This document shows, piece by piece, positions 41,122-53,623 of a stretch of DNA of 64,000 nucleotides. The position numbers and the translations under genes are program-made. The notes beneath the pieces are model-generated. The model did no database searches. It saw only the letters and a program-made list of their open reading frames with translations, and was not told the DNA's origin. The DNA is taken from assembly GCA_037976565.1 (NCBI GenBank), contig CP137675.1:27409158-27473157 (forward strand), read 5' to 3'. Numbering within the stretch: position 1 is the stretch's first letter; every line of letters starts with the position of its first letter. This DNA comes from Mesocentrotus franciscanus (taxonomy: Eukaryota; Echinodermata; Echinoidea; Camarodonta; Strongylocentrotidae).

Positions 41122-41919
41122 CAGACTCTGTTGTTTAGAACCAGTAACCAGGACGACGAGCTTATTTGTCAGCCATACTGTCACGAAACAATCTTGAACG
41201 ATTTCTTTCACACAAAGCTTCAACTCGAGTGCGGACATGCATCATATATATAATTCATAATGATACATGCAGATATACATTAAGCAGTGAGCTATCGAGT
41301 AAAACTTAAGTTTCCAAACTTTTTTTGTTGTTTTTTTGTTGTTGCTGAGTGTGTATCTTGAGTATTTTTTTGTGTGTGAAAATTGTATTAGAGAGAAATG
41401 TGAGCTCTATTGAGCATGTGCAGTAACAGCAGACTACATGTAGATCTTGGCAATGTGCCATGAATTAAGGCTTTGATGTCTCTAGAATGTAATTGTGACT
41501 CTTTGCAGAGCAGATTCTTTGTTCTAATTCTATGTCTAAAACAAGTTTGCCTCCCTCTGTAGTTTCTTAGTTGTAGAATGACAAGCAGAATAATCATAAC
41601 CATATTATATCAGCACAAAGATATTTTGAAATCTGGACTTGTAAGAGAAGATGGTGGAAATAGTGATAGTATTTAGAAGTAGGTAGATGTCCTAAATTCA
41701 GAAAGCAATAGATTTTGTCTATCTTTTTTTTTTTTTTTTTTTTAATGTGTACAGTGTAATTTGATATGTAATCAGATTTGAATTAAAATAGCATTTTGAT
41801 TATATGAAAGTTGATTTTTTTTTTAAATACATAGTACCAATAACCTCTTGATGTTTAATGTGGTCTCTTCATGTCAAGAGGGACATAATATTGGTATGAA
41901 TTAGACATCACAAAAGTTA

Positions 41920-42290
41920 TTAAAGGCATCATTTCACAATTATAAATCTGAGATGCATGGCCCTACGTGTTATCAGTGTCTGTGATATGGTGTAATATTG
42001 AAGCCCTAAAAAATTGCGCTTTAAAATGATCATGAAGTGTCTCAAAAAAGTAAAAATCTTTGAGTGACCGGTTTTACCATACTCATTTTCCCAAATAGAC
42101 TGTAGTGTTATAAAAACGGTTTTTGAAATTTTGAATTCCAATCATAAATATCTTGATAATCAGACGGGCGATCGGCTTGTAAACGTCATGGGATTCCTGA
42201 CTGACCTAAAGGTTTATAATAATGATTGCAGCATGAGCTAAATCCAGGATTTTGTTTAAAATCTGAGACAAAGATACCCAATCCCTTTAA
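41920..42290 (-). mobile_element. TTAA-flanked MITE, family D, copy 2
   Basis: TTAA at 41920-41923 and 42287-42290; inverted relative to 17734-18118 and clearly similar over its length. A CT tract starts directly at its right TTAA. Confidence 0.8.
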
Positions 42291-42751
42291 CTCTCTCTCT
42301 TTATCTCTGTCTGTCTCTCTGTCTGTCTCTCTTTCTTTCTCTCTTCCCCTCCCCCACTACCATAACTCTCTCTCCTCGCTATCTCTCAACCTATATCCCT
42401 CTGATTTCCAACTTTCGACTCGAGCTTCCCAGCCTGCCCTCCATCCATCTCTCTCTCTCTCTTTCTCACTCTCACTCCCCTAAAGTATGCAAGGTCTCTT
42501 GAATCAACAACAACTTCCCATTCATATCCCCATCATATTTTCCTTTCCCAGGCTTATCCACTCACGGTTTACTCCAATGTTTATTTCCCTGCCCCACATC
42601 TGCTCTGTATACATTACAGCATGGCTTCTTTTTTTCTTTCTTTTTTTTATGAATGGCACCATGTCAGCTGGTAGTTGATCCCAGTTGACCTTTACAAGGT
42701 CTTGAGTCTCTCTTGCTCTCTATATCTCTCTCTCTCTCTCTCTCTCTTCCT

Positions 42752-42785
<34 letters not shown>

Positions 42786-42920
42786 CTCCCCCTCTCTCTC
42801 TCTATTTCTCTCTCTCACACATAAACTTACCAGAGGCATGTCATATGGTTCTACTACTACAGTAGTACTATGTACAGGTACTCCAATCCATGCTTTCTCT
42901 CTCTCTCTCTCTCTCTCTCC
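42291..42920. repeat. CT-rich low complexity, two blocks
   Basis: (CT)n/(CTGT)n at 42291-42350 and 42452-42475, and again at 42713-42815 and 42895-42920, with ordinary sequence between. No exon seen. Confidence 0.85.
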
Positions 42921-43078
42921 CGTCAAGTTCAGGACCACTATTCTTGGTCATGCAGGTCAGCCCTATAGGAAATAGACGAGAGGCCAGGGTTATATGATGC
43001 GCCCAATTACTACTAATTGGCCATTAGTGACATTATGCTCCAAAGTTCTTCATTTCTCTTCCTTTGATGTATACATAT

Positions 43079-43352
43079 TAGGCCATTGAAAAAAATATTC
43101 ATGTTTAGCGTCCCCGCCCGCTTCCTTTTTGGGGGCCGCCTGTCCTTTAAAAAAAATTTTTTTTTAATCTTAATGAAAAAACATGAAAACATACTGCTAA
43201 AATGGTCTTTTTCTGAATAAAAAATAATTTAAAAAAACATAAATGCTGGCGGCCATTTTGAAAAATAGCCCGACAAGGGACAAGGGCCTCGTCCTTCCTA
43301 TTTTTCAAAAAGGCAGGACGCTAAACATGTTTTTTTTTTTTTAATGGCCTTA
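43079..43352. mobile_element. TIR element with GGCCATT ends
   Basis: Left end TAGGCCATTGAAAAAAATAT and CATGTTTAGCGTCC are inverted at the right end (GGACGCTAAACATG ... AATGGCCTTA). TA may be the target duplication. Non-autonomous. Confidence 0.75.
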
Positions 43353-43376
43353 CATGTACATATTGTATCTTCATGA

Positions 43377-43925
43377 ATTTTCCACATGACAACACGACAG
43401 CATGAAAACATTACAAACAGAAATACTACAAGGCCATCTCATGGCATTAGGGAATGGCTGGATAGCCCACTGAGCTTTGTGAGCATTTATAACAAAAATT
43501 GTACGTTCTTGAGGGACATTGAATTATAATGTGAATTATGTGAAGGTCTTTTATCATTCTTAACATATCATCTTTTCTGTTTGTTTGCTTTGAAAATTAA
43601 TTTCCGTCATGCTGTAGAAACATTTGAAAATCTCATTCACTTTTCCAAATGACAAATTCACAGCATGAAAACATTACAAACAGAAATACTACAAGGCCAT
43701 CTCATGACATTAGGGAATGGCTGGATAGCCCACTGAGATTTGGTGAGCATTAATAAATAACAAAAATCGTACTGCCTTGAGGGCCAGATAGTAACATTGA
43801 ATTATAATGTGAATTATGTGAAGGTCTTTTAAATCGTCCATAACATATATCATCTTTTCTGTTTGTTTGCTTTGAAAATTAATTTCCGTCATGCTGTAGA
43901 GACATTTGAATGTCTCATTCACTCT
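43377..43925. repeat. Direct tandem duplication, period 263 bp
   Basis: Copy 1 at 43377-43639 and copy 2 at 43640-43925, about 90% identical, sharing AGCATGAAAACATTACAAAC and the segment ATTATGTGAAGGTCTTTT. No coding frame. Confidence 0.85.
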
Positions 43926-44091
43926 TCGGTCCCGGATGAATTTTCAAATTTGTAGTAAAAGTATTCAATTTAGTTTTGATCAGTGGTACACTTACTACAT
44001 TGTATGTATTTTAAAATGTGTACATGTATGTATATTACGCCCAGGCTTTTTATGTCTGACCTTTTTTTAATTTTTAATCTCAGACTATATG

Positions 44092-44960
44092 TTTCTTTTC
44101 TCTCTCTCTCTCTCTTTTTTGTGGGGGGTCTTGGTCATATTCTTCATGGTTTTGAGACAAAAGGACATCCTGAATTTTACTATCAAATCCATATCAAAAC
44201 TGTTTTCATGATCTTGTGTTGCTATGCCAAACTAGCATTAGACAAACCAGGTACATGTAGGTGTTAACTGAATGGTGATGCTGTGAGGGAAAAGGTTTCT
44301 TATCAAGAACATGATCTATTTCCTCTATTTGTTCTTTCTTTCTGTGAATTGTGTATTTATACACTGTATACCATCCATGTGATTATTTGTGGTCTAGCCC
44401 CATCACTTGGCTAAGAATTGACATGAGTTTTAATCCATTCAGTTTCTGTTTGCAGTGTACTGTTACTGTTTTGTGAGCACTACCTGGGATTAAATTGGTT
44501 TTAACAATTATTATAATAAATCAACCAATAATTTTTAAATGTCATATGAGATTTGCACAAGTCTATACTTAGCAATATTAGTAATAATCTTTTTGTTCAG
44601 TTTTAGCTATATTCATATATATATATATATATATATTCAAAACAGGCATATCAGAATACTATGTAATCAGATGTATTACTCAATCTTGGAATCATGAAAT
44701 ACTATTTAGTAAGTGCCTTCAAAAATTGGTACTGGAAAAGGGGGTTGAGCAACAGGAAGGAGGAACAGAGCAATAGAAAAAAAAGAGAGAGGTTTAAATC
44801 CAATGCAGTTACGAAGTAAAGAAAGGAAGAGAAGAGATAGAGGAAGAGGCACAGAGAGAGAGAGAGAGAGAGAGAGAGCAAGCTGGGGAGTGGGGGGGGA
44901 ATGGAGGCAGATACAGAATGAGGGGGCAGACCGAGAACTGTGATTCATTTCAGGATTTCA
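44092..44960. other. Intron, only simple repeats
   Basis: Contains a short CT run (44100-44115), an (AT)n run (44616-44636) and a GA run (44850-44878). No exon or element recognised. Confidence 0.6.
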
Positions 44961-45490
44961 CCTGGATTGTATTTGTATTATAATTATGTCGCTGTATTTG
45001 CCAGAATTCAAATCGACCTAGACTCTGCCTAAAGGTGTTCTGTCTAGCTCCACCAATACGATGCCATATCCTTTCCAATTTTGACTCTGCCCTTGCTCCT
45101 GTATTCTCGCTATTGTCACCGAGGGGCATGAGAAAATATTGTAGGAAGTTTACAATCATAACAGACATCAGATACCGTATGTCTGGAACTTGGGAGTTGA
45201 CATTTTTCTCTGACTGATGAAATAAATAGCAAAGATTGCATTAATATTGTCTTACTGTAGAGTACAGTGGTATGGTAGTCGAATATTTTTTTCTCTTTAG
45301 CTTCGTTTTGAACTTAAAATGCCTTCTGATTGGAAATTAATGGTAATTACATGTACATAATGCAATTGATTACGTTACATATGTTGTAGTTTCATTTTTA
45401 TTTTTTGTCACTTAGATTATTGTACTGTAAAATCAGCAGAACTTCATAATATGACACTTACATGATTTGGAAACAACCGCTACCTTAAAG

Positions 45491-45713
45491 TCTCTCTCTC
45501 ACTCTCTCTCTTTCTTTCTTCTTCTTCTTCTTCTTCTTCTTCTTCTTCTTCTTCTTCTTCTTCTTCTTCTTCTTCTTCTCCTTCTTCTCCTCCTCCTCCT
45601 CCTCCTCCTCCTCCTCCTCCTCCTCCTCCTTCTTCTTCTTCTTCTTCTTTCCCTCTCTTTCCCTGTCTGTCTGTCTTTCTCTGCCTGTCTCTCACTCTTT
45701 CTCTGTCTGTCTG

Positions 45714-45746
<33 letters not shown>
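45491..45746. repeat. (CTT)n(CTC)n(CT)n tract, about 255 nt
   Basis: Pure pyrimidine blocks: CTT units, then CTC units, then CTT, then (CTGT)n and (CT)n. It resembles the tract at 34545-34857 but is not next to a known exon. Confidence 0.95.
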
Positions 45747-45749
<3 letters not shown>

Positions 45750-45769
45750 ATGACCAGATCTGATTATCC

Positions 45770-45925
45770 AACCTCTTTATAAACAGTTGCGATTAATTGC
45801 AATTTTTTGCGATTGATAGCAATTGCAACTATTTACATAAGAGATAGGTGACTGCAAAGTTGCATTGATTGGAGGACTTGCGATTGATTTGGATCAATCG
45901 CAAATCTTTATAACGCGGGCCCCTG
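45770..45925. mobile_element. Probable MITE with TTGCGATT ends
   Basis: TTTATAAACAGTTGCGATTA at the left is roughly inverted at the right (GATCAATCGCAAATCTTTAT). The interior has several ATTGC/GCAAT units. Confidence 0.5.
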
Positions 45926-46514
45926 ATCTCATCTTTCCTGTACACAATCACTTTCGGTGCATGAAGTACTAGCATGCTGTGTACACTCTCTATAATAAAT
46001 CACCATCTTTCTCATCATGCTGGAATCAAAACTCCACCATTATTACATCCCATTATCTTGCAAATGGTGTACTCTCTGAAGTAGGGCATCTGTGCCCCCA
46101 TGGAAACGATGACCTCATCGGGTGAAAGGTCATTGGGTCACATCTATATGCCCCTCATTCATTTGACTTGTGCCACTGAGGAGGCCAGAATCCCCGCTGA
46201 TTTTTGTGTTATTCTTGTAGGTCCACCTTTTCTCCTGATTGGAAATTTGAAATGGATAGGCCAAAGGGTGTTGTTTCTTTTTACTCTTTTTAAAAATAAA
46301 TTTCTAGAGGAAAGCAGCAGTCATACCGTTGAAATAACATGAACGAAAATGTGTAAAGTGTTAGCCAGCAAGGTAAACAAACCAAAAATGAATAATGTAG
46401 ACAAACATAAAGTGCTATATATTTTGAAGAAGAAAAAAAGTCCAAAACAAAAATGTCAAGGCCTGTTGATTTTGTCAAGTTTTATGAATACAGAGATAAA
46501 GAGAAGGGAATATA

Positions 46515-46812
46515 TATTATAGAGAGAGACAGACAGACAGATATAGATAGAGGGAGAGAGTGAAAGAAAAAGAAAGAGGGGGGATACATGAATGTACATA
46601 TGTACATGTACATACAAAAATATGTTTAATAACCAGAAAGACAGAGAGAAGTAGACACAAAAAAGGATGGAGTTGGGATCAGAGAGAGAAAAATAAGTGG
46701 GAGAGAAAGAGAGATGGAGTCAGAGTGGGTGAGTGACTGAGGGAGAGAGAGAGAGAGAGAGAGAGGGGTTAGGAAAAGGGGAGAGAGAGAGAGAGAGAGA
46801 GATGAGACTGGG
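46515..46812. repeat. GA-rich low complexity
   Basis: Interrupted GAGA blocks, with GACAGACAGA at 46528 and pure GA runs at 46741-46763 and 46780-46801. Confidence 0.9.
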
Positions 46813-47794
46813 GGAGGATCTGAAATGAAAATGAGGTGATTATATTGTATGCTTAGATTATGCAAGTAGGGGGTGTGTCCTTACTCAGCACCACCCACTC
46901 TCTTGCAACTCAACGCCCTATTTCCCATGCTATTAACTTAATTTTGAGCAACATGTTACAGAAATGGAAAGCCCCCAAATGCCTCTGAAGTGAAATTAGT
47001 GAATAACAATTTAAAAGTTAAAACCTTCAATAAATTGATGGGGGTTTTTTTCTTTCATTTAAAAAAAAATGAGGCATGATTTGTGTAGCCTTCAAGAGCA
47101 CACATGATTAGTAGTGGTTTCAAGCTTTGGTACCATATGAAGTCACCTTTTTAGGCTTTTTTTGTGAAAACATGATTAATGGGAATAACCGAAAGTGTTG
47201 GATTTAATGATTTTGACCTTTACAGGCATGGGAGACCTTAGTTTTTTGATAATGAAAGTATCAATGAAAATAACCACTTGAATGAAGGCCTCCATGAGCT
47301 ACTTCGCTGGGTTTTTTTTAATTTACTTGCTGCAGAATTCACTTGTGATACCACAGAACAGGCCAGTGCAATGACAATACAGAAAACTATATGGATAACA
47401 ATGCATTTTCCTCAATCTTTTGTTGAGCTTCTTATGCAATATTTTACAAAGAAAGGGAGAGGGATCGAGGAGGTCCACTGCGAAAAGAGGATGAGACCCC
47501 CTCATACACATATCACTTGCTTGTTGGGCCTTTTCTTTCTTTCTTTTTTCCTTTTTTTTCCCTCTTTTTTTCCTCTTTTTTCTCTTGACTTCCTTTCATT
47601 CACATTTTAATAGAGACTGGTACCCTCATGAAACCAGTTTCCCCCTCCTTCCCATAGCATCACCCACACACACTCTCCCACTGTACGGTGCACACAGATG
47701 CAGTTGGTGGAAAAGCATATTTTCTGTGTTCCTCACTTTTGGCCTACTCGTACAAAACTCCTGTAGGCCTACATTCATGTACTGTATAGCTGCA

Positions 47795-48185
47795 TTTTAA
47801 CACTGCGAGCAGAAATTGTCAATTTTCTCACATTCAGGTGTTTCGTCGGAAGTTTAAGCAACTACTGGTACACCCTGTATAAACACATAGAAGAAAGACC
47901 CAAATATTAAAATCCACCTCTGGTGTGTGGTTTATTGAAATTTCACCTGTTTTTGTGGTGTTAATGCTTGCTCTCAACAAATCTGTGAATTGTTCCGGTT
48001 TTGGGTCACTTGACTCTTCTATCTTCTGTATGATCACATGCAGAGCAGCGACAAGTTGTGAATGCACACTACACATTCAAAGAAAATAGAATGAGCAAAC
48101 ACCTGTGAATTTTGATGGGTGTTTGCAGTTGTGTAAATGACAGTTTTTTTTCAAATGGTTTTTGGGGCTGTGTAAATGGGCCTAC
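47795..48185. mobile_element. MITE family F, copy 1
   Basis: Begins CTGCATTTTAACACTGCGAG and contains TTTTCTCACATTCAGGTGTTTCG; ends near GGGGCTGTGTAAATGGG. A related copy lies at 48893-49290. Confidence 0.6.
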
Positions 48186-48436
48186 TGACTGTCCATGAAA
48201 CACTGCCGCACATGTTGAATGTTTTGTTGTTGCAAACACCTGTTATATAGAATGATGTAATATTTGCTCACATAAAAAAGGAGAAATATTGCCTTAAAAA
48301 TTCTCCAGTCTCCACCACAGTTACGGTATGTTTCTCTCGAGACATGGGTAAAGGATGGGACAGGAGACATAGATTATGAAGATAATGAAGGGGTGTATAG
48401 GGTGAAGTTAGAAGGGGTTTGGTGGAGCAGTTTGGG

Positions 48437-48490
48437 GAGAGAGAGAGAGAGGGGGAGAGAGGGGAGGGGAGAGAGAAAGAGAAGGGGAGA
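48437..48490. repeat. GA-rich tract
   Basis: GAGAGAGAGAGAGGGGGAGA and similar, about 50 nt. Confidence 0.9.
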
Positions 48491-48892
48491 TTATAATTAC
48501 ACTCTGACTGTCATTGCCAGTACAGTGCTTTCTTTTTTTCAATATAAGTTACAGTACAATGTATACAAAAAATATTTTGCTACATGTGATTGCTAATTAA
48601 TTACAGCTAGCCCATTCATGACAGCTTTTTCAACAAAACAATCATTACTATAATTATCATTTGCTGACAGCCAGCTAGAAGGGCATATAATTACTCTGTA
48701 AAAATGTATGATTTAACACTCTTGTAGCTCACAGCAGAATTTGAGTTAATCACCCTCAGTCTCACATCTCTGTGGCATCAATGGTGCTATATATATTGCT
48801 CTTCTGCATTAACTGACCTGAAATGAGGATAAAAACAAGAATTATAGAGAAGGGTTTTGTGCATCTTGATCCTTTGGGATGGGGAAAAAAAA

Positions 48893-49290
48893 AGCTGCAT
48901 TTACACTGCAACCCAAAATCATTGATTTTTCTCACATTCCGGTGTTTCGCCGGTAATTAGCAACTAGCGGCAAACACGACGAAAAATAGAAATCGAAAAA
49001 CCCACCTCTGGAGTGTGGTTTTTTTAAACGCCTTCTGAAGTTTCCCAGATTTTTTGCAGCGTAAAAGCAAACTTCGGTAAGATACCAGTTTTTGCTTACT
49101 TGACTCTCCTCGCTTCCGCTAATGCATGCAGGGCATGCAGAGCACCGGCGAGTCGAGCATGCGCACTACTCACCCCAAAACCGGTATGGGACTTTGACAG
49201 TTTTTCATGTGTTCTTCCGGTATTGTAAATGGTAGTTTTAATCAAATCAATGATTTTTCAGAATGGTCTTTTTGATTTGTAAATGGGGCT
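48893..49290. mobile_element. MITE family F, copy 2
   Basis: Begins CTGCATTTACACTGCAACCC, contains CTCACATTCCGGTGTTTCGC and CCACCTCTGGAGTGTGGTTT, ends TTGTAAATGGGGCT. More GC-rich than copy 1. Confidence 0.6.
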
Positions 49291-49875
49291 ATTGAGGGTA
49301 ATTCCCTACCATTTAAAGTCTTAATAAGAGAGCTTATTCCGCTCCACACATGATTGCATGAACAAATAGATGTAAAAAAGCAAGCTTTTACTGTGAATGT
49401 TCTATTTCTTTCATTAGTAAAGAAGAACACAAGGCCTTCGGTAGACCATTTCTTTTTTTTAGTATTGGCAATAGCATGTATTCAGCTGCCTCTAGCCAAA
49501 ATTGTTTATAATTGACAAGTTTCATTCATTCATTCAAGTTACAGTTTCAGAAGTTATGTTTCAGTTGTGAAACCCAACTCTCCTATAAAAAATATAAAAA
49601 AATGAATATAGCTTATATTTTCAAATGTAATTTTGTTCACATATCCAATGAGTGTTTTCTGCCAGTCAAGTTTAGACGAGTCTTTTCTTCATTCAGTTAC
49701 ATATAGTTTCAGAAATGGCTCTGATGGTTATTTTTTCATTGTTTTTTTTTTATGAACATCAACTTGACGACTTGAATTACCATTTGTTTTCCTGTTTTGT
49801 GAATCATAGAAACCAGCCACCTGTAAATAGAGTGATTGCTGGCATTCATTTTTTTTTTTCCTAGTACCAATTATA

Positions 49876-50110
49876 ACAATAATAATAATAATAATAATTC
49901 ATTTTTATATACATGTAGCGCGTAACACATTACAAAGTATGTCCCTATGCGCTTAGAAAGAAAAGCAAAGAGAAAAATAGGGTACTGAGTTCCTTTTATT
50001 TGTTTACAAAAATTGAAATAAATATGTTTTCAGGGTGGACTTAAACTTATCTATTGTGTCAATGTTTCTAAGTGAGTCTGGGAGGCTATTCCATTAAACT
50101 GGGGCAGCAT
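49876..50110. repeat. (AAT)n-linked interspersed repeat
   Basis: (AATAAT)n followed by TTCATTTTTATATACATGTA and GCGCGTAACACATTACAAAG, a layout seen in widespread animal repeats linked to an AAT microsatellite and a 'GCGC' motif. Family not assigned. Confidence 0.5.
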
Positions 50111-50629
50111 GGGCAAATGAACACAAAGAAGTAGTGTACATCTGAATCTGATGATATTCAATTCATGTGAATTGTAAGCGAGAACCAAGAACAAAGTTAA
50201 AGGGTGGGTGGCTTGTATTGGCTCGAATTTTGATGAAATTTGGAGAAAGTGTCAAAGTTGATCATCCTGTGGACTTGATCATATATGAACCATAGATAGT
50301 CCATTAAAATGAAGGGTGGTTTTACAAAAATGTATCCCCCATACAGATTTCCATTAGATATAGGATAAAACGCTGGCTGCTATTCTAAATATTGAAATCT
50401 TATTAAGTTATTATATGTTTTGTCATAGGAATTTACATTGTACATTCTGCTAATTATACATATGAATTATATTCTAATTACAGACCACAATTGTCTCAGG
50501 CTTTTTATACTTCCACTAACTGTTAACAATAGCCATTTTCACAGCAAGAAACTTACACAAATTGCAAAAACTCGGTGTTTTCATTTTACCTGGTTTGGTT
50601 TACCTGGTTTTACCTGACTGCTAAGAAAG

Positions 50630-50745
50630 CATAAATGCTTGTAAGTAAGCAACCAGACAGACAACGGCTTTAGGTCCTCTCCGAGGGACCTGGTAGTGAG
50701 GATTAATGCCTTACTAAAGGGCACTAGCTTGCATTGCTTCTAGCT
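50630..50745 (-). mobile_element. SINE tail, minus orientation
   Basis: GGTCCTCTCCGAGGGACCTG and GTGAGGATTAATGCCTTACT match, inverted, the tail at 14330-14420. Confidence 0.5.
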
Positions 50746-50886
50746 TGTGTTTCAATTAATTCCTGAAGATATGAAACTATGATTATGAATCTTTGGAGAA
50801 TGTGAACCACTTGGGAAATTTGCGAACATTGTATGTGTCCATAGCTTCTGGTTTCAGAGTAACCTCTACATCTTTAACAAAGGCCT

Positions 50887-51180
50887 GGGGGGTGTTTCAC
50901 AAAGACTAAGATCAACTTTAAGTTGGACTTAACTATGGCAGGCCGTTCATGCCACTGTTTGCTCTCACCATTTACTGGCATTGGTCTCTCAAGGGACGTA
51001 TAAATCGTGGTCACAAATCTACAGAATATACATTTTTCGATAATTCATTAATGAAGGAAAAAATATTCTCTAAATATCATATTTGAGAGACCAATGGTGA
51101 GAGCAAACAGTGGCATGAAAGGCCTGCCATAGTTAAGTCCAACTTAAAGTTGATCTTAGTCTTTGTGAAACACTCCCCTG
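50887..51180. mobile_element. Long-hairpin MITE with GTTTCACAAAG ends
   Basis: Arms of about 100 bp (50889-50990 and 51085-51179), starting GGGGTGTTTCACAAAGACTA and carrying CCAACTTAAAGTTGATCTTA, are nearly perfect inverted repeats. It shares its tips with 10129-10437 and 19369-19695. Confidence 0.85.
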
Positions 51181-51844
51181 GACTCTGGAGCAGTTGTCAC
51201 TGTAACATACATGTACAATGTATTGTCTGAGCACTCAAAGATAATTGCAAAGGTATCATATTTGTGTTTTCATTGTGGTGTACACTATGCAGATTATAGG
51301 TGTACCAACATGCATTCACTTCAGTAAGCAGATATTGTTCTGGTGTTAAATTTGCAGACTATCAAGGCTATGTCAATATTTAACATTCAATTATTGACTC
51401 TTTCTGCTGCATTACACAACACTTTCTCAGGCATGTAAATCAATAATGCCTAAAATTGCCTACACTACAGATTGGTTGAACTGAAAGTTTTCAATTCCCA
51501 ATACCAGTGCCTGTGTATTTATCATGTAGGCCTACTTACAGTAAAAAAAAAAAAAAATTTAAATTAAAATATTTAAAAAAGATAGGGGAAAAAAATAGTT
51601 AACCTTTCTATATGTTTTTCAATTTGTCAACTGAATCAGTTGCTATTAATCTTGTTTCTGGTTTGGCATTTTTAAGTGCCCTCCGTGTGTCAACGAAATA
51701 AATCTGTTTATAATCTATTGTAAATCATGAAAAATCAATTTATGAAAAATTGTATCTTTTCTGGTAGAAATTTGGCTCTTCAAGGGGTAGAAGATGAAAC
51801 CTAATATTTCTTGCCAAACCAATAAAGCTATATTTTTAGGCTCT

Positions 51845-51900
51845 CAGCCCTCTCTCTCTCTCGCTCTCTCTCTTCCTTCCTCTCTCCCTCCCTCTCTCTT
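51845..51900. repeat. CT-rich tract
   Basis: Short CT/CTC low-complexity run. Confidence 0.85.
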
Positions 51901-52339
51901 GCTTACTCTATTATTGTTATTGCACTTCTCTTGATTTCTCTTGCATTTTCACATGTTATTGTTTCTATTCTCTTTGTATGTGTGCATTGTGTGGTCTCTT
52001 TTCTCTCTTCTTTATACACACTGTACCTCAGTCTCTTCTCTTCCTTTGACCCCAGTTTACTATTAATCAGCCTTTTTGACATTGAGGAGGTGTCACAAGC
52101 ATGGCAATAACGAATTACTTTTCTCTTTGGAATTTAGTATTTGGTCAAGTATGTGCTAAAAGCTCACAGTCCACTTTGATGACCTAATATATCCACAGTT
52201 ATATGGGTTTGTTTTTTATTTTGATGGTCATCTTTGAAAGAAGAAAAAAAATCAGGGCAAAGGTGAATTGTCCCTTGTCTTTTTGATATATCCGGTCCAT
52301 ACTGATGTTGTACTTGTAGTCCAACCAATATTAGGCTAA

Positions 52340-53420
52340 TAACTCATTCGTCTAATGAGACCAGAGGCTAACTAGACCATGCAAAATCCTGCAGCCCTTT
52401 TCTTTGGAGGTGCTGCAATGGTGCTCTGTTGCTTTTGAACTTCGAAGGTTGTGATACTTTTTACTTCAAGAAAATTGTATTTTTCTTTACATTTTTTTGT
52501 ACAATGTATACAAAAGAAACTGTAGACTTTTGAAGATGGCGCAATGTAGTGCATCCTAAATTGTGCTGTGTCTGAACTCTGAAGTATAAATGGATCTAAG
52601 GCTATGTATGAGTTAGCTCAAAATTCGCTTACGTGCTGTATCTGGGCAAGCAACTTCAAACACACCAGTGGCACTACATCGTTCACTTTCAGAAATGGCA
52701 CCGTTTAGTGCGGGCTAGACCATGTTATCTCTGAATAGTGGACAGCTCTGTTGATTTTTACTTCCAAATTCACTCTCTAGACCCGTCTTCATCAGCTCGA
52801 GATTGCCAAATAACCCGCTATTTTAACTATCCTGATTGCAATTTATCCAGCTAATTTGCATCTTCATCAGCCCGCAGTTGCAATTAGTGGGATATTTGGT
52901 CGAGATAGTCATCCCAAGATATCTTGGGCTAGTTTGCAAACTATCCCGCTAATTGTCCGGTGCGTCTTCACCAGCCCGAAGACTTGCAATATGCGCGAAC
53001 GCTTAGCAAGATATCTCGAGCTAATTTCTCAAGCTCGAGATTCATGAATCTTGAGCTGATGAAGACGCGATTTGCAAATCAGAAATAGCGGGCTATTTGG
53101 CAATTTCGAGCTGATGAAGACACACACACTGTTATGAAATGGTCCACCAGACTATTCAATGTTGATCTTCAGAGATGTCATATTCTAGTGTGTGCTAGAC
53201 CAGGCTACCTCTGAAGTGTGAATTGGTCCATTTTGTAAGATAACCTTCTAATTCACCATCTGTTATGAATGGTAGGCCTGCATCGGACTGTTCACACTTC
53301 AGAGAGATGATATGGTCTACATGTAGTGCAGGCTAGACCATGCTAATGTATGTTTGAAGTGTGAAAGGGTCAGTATTGTTAGTTACATGTACCTCCAAAT
53401 TCACTCTCTGCTGTGTCTCC
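52340..53420. repeat. Degenerate tandem units of about 150 bp, with an inserted MITE
   Basis: Units carry GGCTAGACCATG, TCTGAAGTGTGAA and CTTCCAAATTCACTCTCT, seen near 52370, 52700, 53190 and 53330. One unit is interrupted by the inverted-repeat element 52785-53121. Confidence 0.6.
52785..53121. mobile_element. MITE with GTCTTCATCAGCTCGA ends
   Basis: Left end GTCTTCATCAGCTCGAGATT and GCCAAATAACCCGCTATTT are inverted at the right end (AAATAGCGGGCTATTTGGCA ... TCGAGCTGATGAAGAC). Internal copies of TCTTCATCAGCCCG and AGATATCTTG/AGATATCTCGAG point to more than one foldback layer. Confidence 0.8.
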
Positions 53421-53623
53421 ATGCAGGGAGGTGGGATGGAACTCCGTGGGTTAATCGGCAGCTTGCTGGTTTCAACTGGAGGGGGTGTGTTACCTGAATA
53501 TTGAATTCCTGATGCTTTAATGAACTCCCAATTGAATTTGATTCCCTCGTTCGATGTAGGGTCATCCATTCTATGCAAATAAGTCATTATCACATTCAGT
53601 CTTGTTTTTAAAGCATTTTTTGT

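Noticed and set aside
45467..45763. Leu-rich open frame of about 98 residues
   Set aside because: Caused by the (CTT)n(CTC)n tract; no unique coding sequence.
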